From assembly GCF_003634045.1 (NCBI RefSeq), contig NZ_RBIM01000006.1, positions 186,001 through 250,000 on the forward strand: 64,000 bases of DNA, written 5' to 3'. Made by a program: the position numbers and the translations under genes. Below, piece after piece: positions 1 to 9,560 of this stretch (its first letter is position 1; each line of letters starts with the position of its first letter). Source of the DNA: Maricaulis maris (GTDB taxonomy: Bacteria; Pseudomonadota; Alphaproteobacteria; Caulobacterales; Maricaulaceae). A model generated the notes under the pieces. It was given only the letters and a program-made list of their open reading frames with translations, did no database searches and was not told the DNA's origin.

Positions 1-506
1 AAAGGCTGACCGGCAAAGGCCGCCGCCGGCAGCACGATCAGGGCCGAGATCCGGTGCATGAGTGCCTGCATCGTGTCGGTCATTTCCAGCCCGCCGGACC
101 AGACCGAGATCGACAAGAGCATGACATTCATCATCGCGAAGCCGGCCACCGCCATGGCCCGCAGCAGGCGTTTTTCCTCCTCGCGCTGCGGATCGGCGTC
201 GCTTTCCGGTTCGTAGGGCGTCGCAGGATAGCCAAGCTGGCCGAGCAGGCGGACATAGCCGGAGGCCAGCCCCGCCTCGCCGCGCCAACTCAGGGCCAGC
301 CGACCGGTGGACAGGTTGAGACGCGCGGTTTCCACTCGCTCATCGGCCTTCAGCCCGCTCTCGATCCGCGCGATACAACCGGCGCACGTCGCCCCGCGGA
401 CCATCAGGTCGAGATGGGCGACATCGTCTTTGCGACGCACGAAGGCCTGCGGGTCGGCACCGCCGGCCAGCCCGGCATCATCGGCATGAACGTCTATGGC
501 AGCCAT
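1..506 (-). CDS. ccoI: Cation-translocating P-type ATPase CcoI/FixI, N-terminal part
   Basis: This is the amino-terminal part of a copper-exporting P1B-type ATPase needed for cbb3 oxidase maturation; the gene continues past the left edge. The roughly 168 visible codons include a heavy-metal-associated domain with the metal motif GATCAGCI near residue 40. A charged linker and the start of the first membrane helix (AMAVAGFAMMNVMLLSISVW) follow. The ATG at 506 lies inside the 3' end of ccoH (13-nt overlap), which suggests translational coupling. Identity rests on this motif and on the ccoN-O-Q-P-G-H-I order; the catalytic DKTGT region is outside the window. Confidence 0.9.
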   Translation of the reverse strand, partial: MAAIDVHADDAGLAGGADPQAFVRRKDDVAHLDLMVRGATCAGCIARIESGLKADERVETARLNLSTGRLALSWRGEAGLASGYVRLLGQLGYPATPYEPESDADPQREEEKRLLRAMAVAGFAMMNVMLLSISVWSGGLEMTDTMQALMHRISALIVLPAAAFAGQP

Positions 507-967
507 AACTCACTGACCATTTCAAACGGCGCCCCCTCGACCGTGTGCACCTCAACGCGCCAATCACCGCTGCCCTCGCACGGCAGGCTGCCCCGGTAGA
601 GGCCGGGACGGGACTCGGTAAATTCGAGCGGGCAGTCGCGGTCCGTATCTGCGCGGTGGATCAGCGTGCCGGCCAGTGCCAGATTGCCGACCGGTGCGCC
701 CTGGGCATCGCTGATCGCGACCAGCAGGTCACGCTCCACCAGATTGATGCGCGCCTGCCAGCCGAGGGCGGCCTGGGCGTCGCGGCGGTCGAGCGTGTCA
801 TTGTAGTTCAAACCCTGGGCATAGGAGCGCGGCACATCCTCGCCGGGATGGGTCCGGACGGCGAGCGTGATGAAGGCCGCATTGACGCCGATCGTGACGC
901 CGAAGAAGGCGATGATCATGATCAGCACATGCCAGCCGCGCAGCGGGTTCAACGGATTGCGCATCAT
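494..967 (-). CDS. ccoH: FixH/CcoH family cbb3 oxidase assembly protein
   Basis: A 157-aa protein with one N-terminal membrane helix (about residues 12-34, WHVLIMIIAFFGVTIGVNAA) followed by a soluble periplasmic domain. This is the architecture of FixH/CcoH, a small membrane protein required for stable assembly of cbb3-type cytochrome oxidase. It begins with two Met codons (967 and 964); the first overlaps the stop of ccoG. Its stop overlaps the start of ccoI by 13 nt. The tight overlaps on both sides place it firmly in the cco operon. The exact start Met is uncertain. Confidence 0.9.
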   Translation of the reverse strand: MMRNPLNPLRGWHVLIMIIAFFGVTIGVNAAFITLAVRTHPGEDVPRSYAQGLNYNDTLDRRDAQAALGWQARINLVERDLLVAISDAQGAPVGNLALAGTLIHRADTDRDCPLEFTESRPGLYRGSLPCEGSGDWRVEVHTVEGAPFEMVSELWLP

Positions 968-2445
968 GGAGCTCCGGTGATCAGGACTGACGGTGTGGTC
1001 GCGGTTTCGCCGGTCGCAATATCGGACACACGGAAACGGATATCCTCGCTCGGACCATCGATCGCGTCTGCCGGCAGGGTCAGGTAGACGACATAACGTT
1101 GCGAACGATCGGCACCGATCCGGATCTGGTCGGGCTGGTCATCGCTGACCCCGAGAATACGCGCATTGATGGCGGCGTCGCCTTCGACCTCCAATCGCAT
1201 CACGCGTGCGGAATTGGCCTTGTTGATCACATTCACCGTATAGCCATTGCGCACCGAACCATCCGACAGGCGCACAAAGTTGGGATTGCGGTCACGCTGC
1301 GAATTCAGCTCGAGCTCGGTGCGGGTGATCAGGGCGCCCAGCATCAGAGCCGTGACGATCGCCAGAGATACCGCATAGACCAAGGTCCGCGGCCGGATGA
1401 AGCGATAACGCGGCGCCTCACCGGCCACGAAGCGATCGACATTGTCGTCGGTCTCATAGGTGATCAGTCCGGTCGGACGCCCGACCTTGTCCATGATGTC
1501 GTCACACGCGTCGATGCACAGCGCGCACTGGATGCATTCCAGCTGGGCCCCGTCGCGGATATCGATCCCCATCGGGCACACCGCGACGCATTGCTTGCAA
1601 TCGATACAGTCGCCACGATCATCCCAACTGTCGCCCTTCTTGTGGGCGCCGCGCGGCTCACCGCGATCAATGCGGTAGGTGACGTTGACGGCTTCGCGAT
1701 CGGTCATCGCCGCCTGGATGCGCGGCCAGGGACACATATAGGTGCAGACCTGCTCGCGCATGGTCCCGGCCAGCGTATAGGTGGTGAAGGTGAGGACGCC
1801 GGCGAAGACGTAGGAGGACGGCGCCGCCGTGCCGGCGAAGAAATTGGCCAGCGTGTCCCAGGCGTCGTGGAAATACAGTATCCAGGCACCGCCGGTGGCA
1901 AAGGCAATGACCAGCCAGACCGCATGCTTGCCGGTCTTGCGCCAGGCCTTGTTGATCGACCAGGGCGAGCGATCGAGCTTGATGCGGGCATTGCGATCAC
2001 CCTCAAACAGACGCTCGACCATGATGAAAAGATCGGTCCACACGGTCTGCGGACAGGCATAGCCACACCACACCCGGCCGAACAAGGCACTGGCCAGGAA
2101 GAGGCCCAGCGCCGCCATGATCAACAGGCCGGTGATGTAATAGATTTCCTGCGGCCAGATCTCGATGAAGAAGAAATAGAAGCGGCCATGGGCAAAATCG
2201 ACGAGCACCGCCTGGTCCGGTGCATCGGGTCCGCGATCCCAGCGCAGGAAGGGGATGAGATAATACACCCCCAGCGTCAGGCCCATGATCAGCCATTTGG
2301 CGAAGCGGAACTTGCCATGCGCCAGCTTGGGATAGATCGGCTCGCGCTTCTTGTAGAGCTCGCGGGTCTCGGCCGCATTGACCGCCTCGGCCTTCGAACG
2401 GGAAATGCCGGGTGCAGCCATGCCGTGTTTGGCGGTATCAGACAT
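964..2445 (-). CDS. ccoG: Cytochrome c oxidase accessory protein CcoG (4Fe-4S, FixG)
   Basis: A 493-aa membrane iron-sulfur protein of the CcoG/FixG/RdxA family, linked to copper reduction and maturation of cbb3 oxidase. Membrane helices are visible near 50-67, 100-125, 172-192, 210-228 and 355-374. A CGYACPQTVW segment occurs near residue 127. Two 4Fe-4S ferredoxin clusters are predicted from C280/C283/C286/C290 and C304/C307/C310/C314. The C-terminal ~120 residues form the Ig-like periplasmic domain typical of the family. It sits between ccoP and ccoH. Full length, no anomalies seen. Confidence 0.95.
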   Translation of the reverse strand: MSDTAKHGMAAPGISRSKAEAVNAAETRELYKKREPIYPKLAHGKFRFAKWLIMGLTLGVYYLIPFLRWDRGPDAPDQAVLVDFAHGRFYFFFIEIWPQEIYYITGLLIMAALGLFLASALFGRVWCGYACPQTVWTDLFIMVERLFEGDRNARIKLDRSPWSINKAWRKTGKHAVWLVIAFATGGAWILYFHDAWDTLANFFAGTAAPSSYVFAGVLTFTTYTLAGTMREQVCTYMCPWPRIQAAMTDREAVNVTYRIDRGEPRGAHKKGDSWDDRGDCIDCKQCVAVCPMGIDIRDGAQLECIQCALCIDACDDIMDKVGRPTGLITYETDDNVDRFVAGEAPRYRFIRPRTLVYAVSLAIVTALMLGALITRTELELNSQRDRNPNFVRLSDGSVRNGYTVNVINKANSARVMRLEVEGDAAINARILGVSDDQPDQIRIGADRSQRYVVYLTLPADAIDGPSEDIRFRVSDIATGETATTPSVLITGAP

Positions 2446-2486
2446 GACTGGTTTGGACCCGAAAAATCATCTGGGCGATATGCGAC

Positions 2487-3410
2487 CTACTGACCCGTGG
2501 GACCAGCTGTCGCATCCTCCCCGCCGCCAAGAAGGAAAACATAGGCCGCCAGGGCGTCGATGGTGGCCTCGTCGAGACGACTTTCCCAGGCCGGCATGAC
2601 GCCATAGGGACCGCGATGGATGGTCGCCATGACCTGCTCGCGGCTGCCGCCATAGAGCCAGTCCCGGTCCGTCAGGTTCGGCGCACCCTGTGCCCGGTCG
2701 CCAGTGCCGTCAGCCATGTGACAGCTGGCACACTGCACCTCGAACACGGTCGCGCCGCGCTGGATCGCCCCGACATCGGCACTGGTGCCCGACAGGGAGA
2801 GCACATAATCGGTGACATCACCGATTTCGGCGCGGCTGAGCAATTGGTCACGCCCATAGGCCGGCATCTGCGAGAAACGTGTGTCGGGATGCTCGGACCG
2901 AATACCGACGGTCAGCGTGGTGCGGATATCGTCGTAGGAACCGCCCCACAGCCAGACATCATCATTGAGGTTGGGATAGCCGACAAAGCCCTGGGCGCCG
3001 ACACCGTGACAGGTCGCGCAATTATCGCCGTACACCGCCTCCCCGGCTGCCAGGACAAAGCCGAGCAGTTCCGGGTCGTTCTCGATCTCGGTGATCGAGC
3101 TTCCCGCCAGTGCCGCGAAGCCGTCGGCACGCTGGGCGTCGAGCGCGTCCAGAGCCATGGCGACATTGGCGCGCTCGGAATGATTGCGCAGGCCACGCGT
3201 GTGGTCGGTCTCCCCCGCCAGTCCCGGCAGGGCCGGCCAGGCCGGCATGAAGATCCAATAGACCACCGCCCAGGCGCAGCAGGCATAGAAGATATACAGC
3301 CACCAGCGCGGCAGCGGCGTGTCGAGTTCCTTGATCCCGTCCCACTCGTGACCGGTCGTTTCCGTGCCGGTATGGGCGTCGGTTTCACGCTTTTTATCAT
3401 GCTCGGACAT
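2487..3410 (-). CDS. ccoP: cbb3-type cytochrome c oxidase subunit III (diheme)
   Basis: A 307-aa diheme cytochrome c subunit that feeds electrons to the cbb3 oxidase. It has an N-terminal membrane helix (about 36-55, WWLYIFYACCAWAVVYWIF) and two cytochrome c domains with heme motifs CATCH (131-135) and CASCH (227-231). Likely axial Met residues are in QMPAYG (182) and VMPAWE (272). The ATG at 3410 was chosen because it gives the usual short N-terminus; a longer open frame upstream would overlap ccoQ almost entirely. The start overlaps the ccoQ stop by 14 nt, as expected for an operon. Confidence 0.95.
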   Translation of the reverse strand: MSEHDKKRETDAHTGTETTGHEWDGIKELDTPLPRWWLYIFYACCAWAVVYWIFMPAWPALPGLAGETDHTRGLRNHSERANVAMALDALDAQRADGFAALAGSSITEIENDPELLGFVLAAGEAVYGDNCATCHGVGAQGFVGYPNLNDDVWLWGGSYDDIRTTLTVGIRSEHPDTRFSQMPAYGRDQLLSRAEIGDVTDYVLSLSGTSADVGAIQRGATVFEVQCASCHMADGTGDRAQGAPNLTDRDWLYGGSREQVMATIHRGPYGVMPAWESRLDEATIDALAAYVFLLGGGEDATAGPTGQ

Positions 3411-3600
3411 CGGTCTCGTCCTTGGTCTCGGCCTCATCAGCAATGGCCGGCGTGTCATTTTCAGTGAGCGGTGCGTTTGCGGCGGCGTCGAAACGGGCCT
3501 GGTTGCGTGGCCAGAGGGCATAAACCAGCGCCGCGGCGAACAGCACCACGAAGATCAACAGCCCCCAAGTCTGGGCGAAGGTGGAGAGGATCTCATACAT
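3397..3600 (-). CDS. ccoQ: CcoQ/FixQ-type small subunit of cbb3 oxidase
   Basis: A 67-aa single-helix membrane protein: residues 11-29 (WGLLIFVVLFAAALVYALW) are hydrophobic and are followed by RNQARFDAAA, as in CcoQ proteins. CcoQ helps stabilise the CcoP subunit in the oxidase complex. It lies 4 nt downstream of ccoO and overlaps the ccoP start. The acidic tail (ETKDETDV) is ordinary for the family. The call rests on size, topology and position more than on sequence motifs. Confidence 0.85.
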   Translation of the reverse strand: MYEILSTFAQTWGLLIFVVLFAAALVYALWPRNQARFDAAANAPLTENDTPAIADEAETKDETDVRA

Positions 3601-3604
3601 CGCC

Positions 3605-4363
3605 CTACCTCAGATTTTCGTCGGCTTCGGCCTCATAGGTGGAGAAGTCCACCATGGTGCCGAGCACCTGCAGATAGGCGATGAGCGCATCAAGCTCGGT
3701 CACCCGGTCCGGATTGCCGTCAAAATCGCGCATCACAGCGCCCGGATAACGTTCCTGGAAGCCGTCATAATCCTCGGCATAGGGATCCAGCTGGGTTTCG
3801 ACGTCCGACACGGCTGCCGCCACCATCTCATCGCTATAGGGCACGCCGACCGTGCGCAGGGCGCGCAAATGCGCCGCGACATTGCCGAAATCGAGCTCGG
3901 AGGTTTCCAGGAAGGGATAGGCCGGCATCACCGATTCCGGCACCACCGACTGTGGCCGCCGCATATGGTCGCGATGCCATTCATCGGAATACCGCCCGCC
4001 GACGCGGGCAACATCCGGCCCGGTCCGTTTGGATCCCCATTGGAAGGGATGATCATACATGCTCTCGGCCGCCAGCGAGTAGTGGCCGTAGCGCTCGACC
4101 TCGTCGCGCAACGGGCGGATCATCTGCGAATGGCAATTATAGCAGCCCTCGCGCAGATAGATGTCCCGGCCCAGCTGTTCCAGCGGCGTATAGGGCCGCA
4201 TGCCGTCCACTTCCTCGATCGTTGAGTCGAGATAGAAGAGCGGCGCGATCTCGACGATGCCACCGATCGACACCGTCACCAGCACCCCGACCGTGAGGAT
4301 GAGCGAGTTCTTTTCGAAGAGCGACTTGTGAAGATCGCTCCAGAGAGATTTTTTCCCTGACAT
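3605..4363 (-). CDS. ccoO: cbb3-type cytochrome c oxidase subunit II (monoheme)
   Basis: A 252-aa monoheme cytochrome c subunit of the cbb3 oxidase. It has an N-terminal membrane anchor (about 20-45) and the heme-binding motif CYNCHSQ starting at C74. The family-typical [14 protein letters not shown] precedes the heme and [16 protein letters not shown] follows it. It lies directly between ccoN (9-nt gap) and ccoQ (4-nt gap). Full length and intact. Confidence 0.96.
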   Translation of the reverse strand: MSGKKSLWSDLHKSLFEKNSLILTVGVLVTVSIGGIVEIAPLFYLDSTIEEVDGMRPYTPLEQLGRDIYLREGCYNCHSQMIRPLRDEVERYGHYSLAAESMYDHPFQWGSKRTGPDVARVGGRYSDEWHRDHMRRPQSVVPESVMPAYPFLETSELDFGNVAAHLRALRTVGVPYSDEMVAAAVSDVETQLDPYAEDYDGFQERYPGAVMRDFDGNPDRVTELDALIAYLQVLGTMVDFSTYEAEADENLR

Positions 4364-4372
4364 ATCGACCTC

Positions 4373-6025
4373 CTATTTCGCCGCTTCGAGGGCGGGTTGA
4401 TCGATGACGTTTTCATCGTCCTCAACCGCGTCACCGCGCACGGTACGGTACACATTGTAGACCATGATCAGGGCGCCCACGAGGTAGAGCACGCCGCCAA
4501 CTGCCCGGATAATGTAGGGAACATGCATGGCTTCAACGGTCTCCACGAAGGAGTATTCCAGGAAGCCGAGCGCATTATAGGTGCGCCACCACAGGCCCTG
4601 GAAAATCGCCGCCGACCACATCGAGGTGATGTAGAGAAGGATGCCGATGGTCGCGACCCAGAAATGCCAATCGACCAGCGCCTTGGAATACATGCCCTTG
4701 CGCTTCCACAGCCAGGGAACCAGGCAATAGAGCGCGCCGAAGGAGACAAAACCGACCCAGCCCAGGGCGCCGGAATGGACGTGGCCAATGGTCCAGTCGG
4801 TATAGTGCGACAGCGCATTCACGGCCCGGATCGACATCACCGGACCTTCAAAGGTCGACATGCCGTAAAAAGCGACCGACATGACCAGCATGCGCACGAC
4901 CGGATCGGTGCGCAGCTTGTCCCAAGCGCCTGACAGCGTCATCAGACCGTTGATCATCCCGCCCCAGGACGGCATCCACAGCATGATCGAAAACGTCATG
5001 CCCAGCGTCTGCGCCCATTCCGGCAACGCGGTATAGTGCAAATGGTGCGGGCCGGCCCAGATATAGATGAAGATCAGCGACCAGAAGTGGATGATTGACA
5101 GGCGGTAGGAATAGACCGGCCGATTCACCCGCTTGGGGATGAAGTAATACATGATCCCGAGGAAGCCGGCTGTGAGGAAGAAGCCGACCGCGTTATGGCC
5201 GTACCACCACTGGGTCAGCGCATCCTGCACCCCGGCAAAGGCCGAGTAGGAGCGCGAACCGAGCCAGGAGACCGGCATCGCCAGATTGTTGATCACGTGC
5301 AGCACGGCGATCGTGACGATGAAGGCCAGATAGAACCAGTTCGCTACATAGATATGCGGCTCCTTGCGCTTCCACAGCGTGCCGAGGAAGACCAGGAGAT
5401 AGGCCACCCAGACCAGGGTCAGCCAGATATCCGCATACCATTCCGGCTCGGCATATTCGCGCCCCTGGGTGATCCCGATCAGATAGCCCGAGGCGGCAAT
5501 TACGATGAAGAATTGATAGCCCCAGAACACGAACCACGGCCAGATTCCACCGGCGATCCGGGTCCGGCAGGTGCGCTGGACGACGTAAAAGGAGGTCGCG
5601 ATCAGCACATTGCCGCCAAAGGCGAAAATCACCGCCGAGGTGTGAAGCGGTCGCAGGCGCCCGAAACTGGTAAAACCGAAGGGTTCCAGATTGAGCACCG
5701 GAAAGGCGAGCTGGAACGCGATGATGACGCCGACCAGCAGCCCGGCCACACCCCAAAATAGCGATGCGATCACCCCAGCTTTGATGAGGCTTTCATTGTA
5801 TTCGCGCTCGTCAGTGATCACGCCTCCGCCGGCAATCGAGCCGGTCAGAAGGAAAATCCCGGTCAGGAAACCGCCGAGAATCAGCCAGGACTGGCCGCGC
5901 ATGGCCGCGTCCGGAGCGTAGGCCGCAGCGAAAAGTGCCCACAGGGCGCCCAGAACGGTGATGAGGAGTACAATGGCTGTCGATGGGTCGGAACCGGCCC
6001 GTTTCAGCCCTTGAGCGGATATCAT
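4373..6025 (-). CDS. ccoN: cbb3-type cytochrome c oxidase subunit I
   Basis: The catalytic heme-copper subunit, 550 aa from the ATG at 6025, with about a dozen membrane helices. Family signatures include [15 protein letters not shown] (low-spin heme His), [12 protein letters not shown] (copper-B region), [13 protein letters not shown] and [12 protein letters not shown]. It performs high-affinity O2 reduction coupled to proton pumping, which suits microaerobic growth. An upstream in-frame start at 6079 would add an unlikely 18-aa polar extension; the ATG at 6025 has a G-rich region just upstream and fits family length. It is the first gene of the cco operon. Confidence 0.96.
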   Translation of the reverse strand: MISAQGLKRAGSDPSTAIVLLITVLGALWALFAAAYAPDAAMRGQSWLILGGFLTGIFLLTGSIAGGGVITDEREYNESLIKAGVIASLFWGVAGLLVGVIIAFQLAFPVLNLEPFGFTSFGRLRPLHTSAVIFAFGGNVLIATSFYVVQRTCRTRIAGGIWPWFVFWGYQFFIVIAASGYLIGITQGREYAEPEWYADIWLTLVWVAYLLVFLGTLWKRKEPHIYVANWFYLAFIVTIAVLHVINNLAMPVSWLGSRSYSAFAGVQDALTQWWYGHNAVGFFLTAGFLGIMYYFIPKRVNRPVYSYRLSIIHFWSLIFIYIWAGPHHLHYTALPEWAQTLGMTFSIMLWMPSWGGMINGLMTLSGAWDKLRTDPVVRMLVMSVAFYGMSTFEGPVMSIRAVNALSHYTDWTIGHVHSGALGWVGFVSFGALYCLVPWLWKRKGMYSKALVDWHFWVATIGILLYITSMWSAAIFQGLWWRTYNALGFLEYSFVETVEAMHVPYIIRAVGGVLYLVGALIMVYNVYRTVRGDAVEDDENVIDQPALEAAK

Positions 6026-6093
6026 GTGTGCCCCCGGAGATTGGCTTTCATGGTCCGGGTGTAACTCAATTTTCCACAAAATATCTATGGCAA

Positions 6094-6111
6094 TTTGTCA
6101 CGTGCGACAAA
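6094..6111. promoter_or_regulatory. Perfect inverted repeat upstream of ccoN, possible operator
   Basis: TTTGTC-N6-GACAAA is a perfect 6-bp inverted repeat, 68-86 nt upstream of the ccoN start codon. Its half-site resembles those bound by CRP/FNR-superfamily regulators, but the spacing (TTG-N10-CAA) is 2 nt longer than the classic FNR/FixK box (TTGAT-N4-ATCAA). It is therefore reported as a candidate site for an unknown regulator. A TAGATA sequence lies a short way downstream on the minus strand. Confidence 0.4.
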
Positions 6112-6310
6112 CCCGACCCGTTCCACACCCTTTAGGCGAGCCTATCATGGCGCGCACCGATTGCAGCCCCGATCATTTTTCACGCCACTATCCGGCGTAC
6201 TGGGTGCGCGGCGGCCCAAGCGCCAACATCGCGGCTTGATCGTCCGCGGGAACCCGGCAACTCTGCCTCGCAACAGACCGCCAAGACGGTCGAACAACGG
6301 GAGAGAGATC

Positions 6311-7384
6311 ATGAATTGGGCCTTGTCCATCGACCGCAAGACCATCACCGACGTGCGCATCATCGAGGAGACAGCCCGCCCGCTGGCCGATGGCGAAGCT
6401 CGCCTTGCCGTCGACAGCTTCGCGCTGACGGCGAACAATATCACCTATGCCGCCTTCGGTGATGCGATGCGCTATTGGGACTTCTTTCCCGGCACCGACG
6501 ATCGCTGCCGCCTGCCGGTCTGGGGCTTTGCTGACATCGCCGAAAGCCGGGTCGAAGGGCTGGCCGTCGGCGAACGCCTATATGGCTATTTCCCGGCCGC
6601 CAGCGAGCTGATCGTCAGCCCCGGCAAGATCACGCCCGGCGCCTTCATCGACACCGCACCGCACCGCGCCGAATTGCCGCCCGCCTACAATAATTATGTC
6701 CGCTGCAGCGCCGATCCCGGCTGGACCGAAAACGGCGAAGCGGCGCAGATGGTATTGCAGCCGCTCTTCATCACCGCCTGGCTGCTCGACTTCTTCCTGC
6801 GCGATGACGCCAATGGTTTCACCGATGCGCCGATCCTGCTCACCAGCGCGTCCAGCAAGACCGCCATCGCCCTCGCCTTCGCCCTGAAAGCCGGCGGCGG
6901 GCGACAGGCCATCGGCCTCACCTCGACGCGCAATGCCGATTTCGTCACCGGGTTGGACCTTTATGACGCGGTTACGACCTATGATGCGGTGGACAGTCTC
7001 GACCCGGCCCGGCCGGCCGCGATTGTCGATTTTGCCGGCGATGCCGATCTCAACCGCGCCCTTCACACCGCACTGGCCGGTCGCCTTGCCGGCAATATCC
7101 GGGTCGGTGGCGCGCATTGGGAGAAGTCCGCCCCGCCGCGCGACCTGCCGCCGCCAAAACCGCAATTCTTCTTCGCGCCCGACGCCGCCCGCACCCTGAT
7201 CAAATCCTTGGGGCCGGAGGCATTTGACCAGCGCTACAAGGCGGCTTGGCGCACATTCGCGGCTGCTGCTCCGGACTATTTCGACTTTCGCAGTGAGGCG
7301 GGAAGCGAGGGCGCCCTGTCGGTCTACAAATCACTGCTGGAAGGCAAGGCCGCGCCGCGCGACGGGATCAGCATCAAGGTGTGA
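6311..7384 (+). CDS. DUF2855 family protein
   Basis: A 357-aa protein that I recognise as DUF2855. These proteins look like divergent quinone-oxidoreductase/MDR-type enzymes lacking an obvious nucleotide signature; reaction unknown. Visible features are LTANNITYAAFGDAMRYWDF near the N-terminus, GERLYGYFPA, and a Rossmann-like middle (LLTSASSKTAIALAFALK) where MDR enzymes bind NADPH. The start at 6311 is supported by GGGAGAG 5-10 nt upstream; in-frame codons further upstream give a low-complexity extension. It is divergent from ccoN and monocistronic. Confidence 0.8.
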   Translation: MNWALSIDRKTITDVRIIEETARPLADGEARLAVDSFALTANNITYAAFGDAMRYWDFFPGTDDRCRLPVWGFADIAESRVEGLAVGERLYGYFPAASELIVSPGKITPGAFIDTAPHRAELPPAYNNYVRCSADPGWTENGEAAQMVLQPLFITAWLLDFFLRDDANGFTDAPILLTSASSKTAIALAFALKAGGGRQAIGLTSTRNADFVTGLDLYDAVTTYDAVDSLDPARPAAIVDFAGDADLNRALHTALAGRLAGNIRVGGAHWEKSAPPRDLPPPKPQFFFAPDAARTLIKSLGPEAFDQRYKAAWRTFAAAAPDYFDFRSEAGSEGALSVYKSLLEGKAAPRDGISIKV

Positions 7385-7512
7385 CCGGGTGGGGCGTCGC
7401 GTGTGGCATGGGGTCGGTTTGACGGGTGCGTGTCCCGGCTTTTCCGACCTTTGTGTCGCGCCGAGGGCGCCTGAAGCGCACACGCCGCCATAAACCGCGA
7501 CACGTCCCGTTT

Positions 7513-8694
7513 TCACTGATGGCTAACCGCATCGCCGTCCATCTCTGTCGCGGCAGGCGGTTGTGGCGGGTTGAGACTGGCCCGCATGAGCTGACGCAGT
7601 CGGGCATAATAGGCCAGCTTGGCGATATAGGTCTCGATGGCATGATCTTCGAGACCAGCCCGCCACCAGCTCATGATCAAGCGTCGCCCGCTCTGCCACC
7701 AGCGCTCGATCAGGCTGGGATTGTTCAGGAAACGCATGCCGGGAAAGTCGATCTGCCCGCTCGCGGTTTGCGAGGGCGTGGCTGGGCCGAGATAGCGCAG
7801 GTCGCCGCCATGCCGGTATTCGCGGACCCTTTCGAGATAAGGCGAAAGTTTCGACACCACCGGAAGCCAGCGAATGAGCATGCGGGTCGCATTGATTACG
7901 GTCGAGTTCAGTGGCACGGCCGTCACGATATCGGCTGCATTCACAATCCGGTAGACCGGCGTGAATATCTGGTTCGTGAAGGCTTGGTTCGACACGCGCG
8001 GGGAACCGAATGTGTAACAGGCACCGCGTGACCCGTTGGCGACGAAACGGGTCGCCACAACGGCCAGGCCACCGCCCAGGCTGTGCCCGGTGACGAAAAG
8101 CGGCAGGCCCTTGCAGTCATCGCGCGTGAGAATCGCCGCGATCTGGTCCTCGACCGAGCGATAGGCGAGGTAAAACCCCTTGTGGACCTTGGCGACCCCG
8201 GCTTCCAGCGAGAGGCCGTGCGGCAATTCCATCAATTCCAGATCGAGGTCGGTGCGCAAGTCTGCCATCCGCGTCGGCTCGGTGCCGCGGAAGGACAGGA
8301 CCAGCATGTCCTCGGGCGGTTTTCCCGCTTCCGGCTCACGGCTGAGCCGGGCGATGAAGCATTGCGTATCATGCCGCAGGCCTTCGCTCAGACTGATGGT
8401 CTTGAGGAGTTCAAAATCAAACTCGCCCAGCAGGCCGCGCAATTTCTCACGACCGGCCTCGCCCTCACCGGGACGGATCAGGCGTGACAACTCGGCCATG
8501 ATCTCGGTCGCGTCGGTTTTGCTGGCCAGGGCTTCGGCGACCCGGCGCAGGGCGGTTTGGTCGAACGGGTCCTCGAATGGCAGATAGGCGAACAGCGACA
8601 TCACCGACATCAGCCAGGCCGTGCGGTCGGAATAGGCTGCCCGCTTGGTCGGCTGGGTGGCCAGATCGGCGTCAAAATGCCCGGTGAACTGCAT
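7513..8694 (-). CDS. Lipase family protein (class 3 lipase-like)
   Basis: A 393-aa alpha/beta-hydrolase resembling class 3 triacylglycerol lipases. The nucleophile motif GHSLGGG is centred on S205, preceded by LVLSFRGTEP (the oxyanion region of class 3 lipases, about 131-140). A candidate acid follows in VNAADIVTAVP (D255), and a candidate His lies in EYRHGGDLRYLG. There is no signal peptide, so it is probably cytoplasmic or peripheral. Substrate is unknown. It stands alone between DUF2855 (convergent) and the transaldolase gene. Confidence 0.8.
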   Translation of the reverse strand: MQFTGHFDADLATQPTKRAAYSDRTAWLMSVMSLFAYLPFEDPFDQTALRRVAEALASKTDATEIMAELSRLIRPGEGEAGREKLRGLLGEFDFELLKTISLSEGLRHDTQCFIARLSREPEAGKPPEDMLVLSFRGTEPTRMADLRTDLDLELMELPHGLSLEAGVAKVHKGFYLAYRSVEDQIAAILTRDDCKGLPLFVTGHSLGGGLAVVATRFVANGSRGACYTFGSPRVSNQAFTNQIFTPVYRIVNAADIVTAVPLNSTVINATRMLIRWLPVVSKLSPYLERVREYRHGGDLRYLGPATPSQTASGQIDFPGMRFLNNPSLIERWWQSGRRLIMSWWRAGLEDHAIETYIAKLAYYARLRQLMRASLNPPQPPAATEMDGDAVSHQ

Positions 8695-8817
8695 GCGCCC
8701 CTCCCCGAAAAGGAAGGACCAGCCTAGCGATCCGCTCGCCGCAAGTCATCCACAGATTGAGCTGACCGACCTGACACGCTTTCAGCGCAGCGTTCCGACC
8801 GGCTCATTCGCGACCCG

Positions 8818-9471
8818 TCAGAGAATGCTCTGACCGGTCTTCTTCCAATCGGCCATGAAGGCTTCCAGACCCTTGTCGGTCAGCGAGTGCTTGACCAGGT
8901 TTTTCAGGACCGATGGCGGCACGGTGGCGACATCAGCACCGAGCAGGGCGCATTGCTGGACATGGTCGGCGGAGCGGATCGAGGCCGCCAGTATCTGGGT
9001 GTCGAAGGCGTAATTGTCGAAAATCGTGCGCAGATTGGCGATCAGCTCCATGCCATCGACACCGAGATCATCGAGGCGTCCGATGAAGGGCGAGACATAG
9101 GTGGCGCCCGCCTTGGCGGCGAGCAGGCCCTGATTGGCCGAGAAGCACAGCGTCACATTGGTCTGGATATTGGCTGCGGTGAGCGCCTGACAGGCCTTGA
9201 GGCCTTCAAAGGTCAGCGGCAGCTTGACCACGACATTGTCCGCCAACTCAGCCAGTTTCTTGCCCTCGGAGATCATCGCAGGCGCGTCGAGCGCGGTCAC
9301 TTCAGCACTGACCGGACCGTCGACGAGATCACAGATTTCCTTGACCACTTCGAGAAAATCACGGCCCGACTTGGCGATCAGCGAGGGATTGGTGGTGACG
9401 CCGTCAACCAGACCGGCCTCGGCCAGCTCGGCGATCTCGGACGTTTCGGCAGTGTCGACAAAGAATTTCAT
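8818..9471 (-). CDS. tal: Transaldolase / fructose-6-phosphate aldolase-like
   Basis: A 217-aa short-type transaldolase. The N-terminal [13 protein letters not shown] and [13 protein letters not shown] are diagnostic for this family, and the Schiff-base lysine is K83 in VVVKLPLT. It moves dihydroxyacetone units between sugar phosphates in the non-oxidative pentose phosphate pathway. The ATG at 9471 follows a GAGGAGAGC ribosome site; an upstream in-frame start would add 23 unlikely residues. It lies 89 nt downstream of threonine deaminase and could be cotranscribed. Sequence alone does not separate transaldolase from fructose-6-phosphate aldolase. Confidence 0.9.
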   Translation of the reverse strand: MKFFVDTAETSEIAELAEAGLVDGVTTNPSLIAKSGRDFLEVVKEICDLVDGPVSAEVTALDAPAMISEGKKLAELADNVVVKLPLTFEGLKACQALTAANIQTNVTLCFSANQGLLAAKAGATYVSPFIGRLDDLGVDGMELIANLRTIFDNYAFDTQILAASIRSADHVQQCALLGADVATVPPSVLKNLVKHSLTDKGLEAFMADWKKTGQSIL

Positions 9472-9560
9472 GATGCTCTCCTCGCGGGCGGTCGGATGTG
9501 GGGCGTGCGTTACCGGTAACCAGCCCGTGTGACATTTCAAAGCCTGTTGGACAGAAAAGC

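Noticed and set aside
6011-6025. TTGAGCGGATATCATG near the ccoN start as an FNR box
   Set aside because: It overlaps the coding start of ccoN and has only one good half-site.
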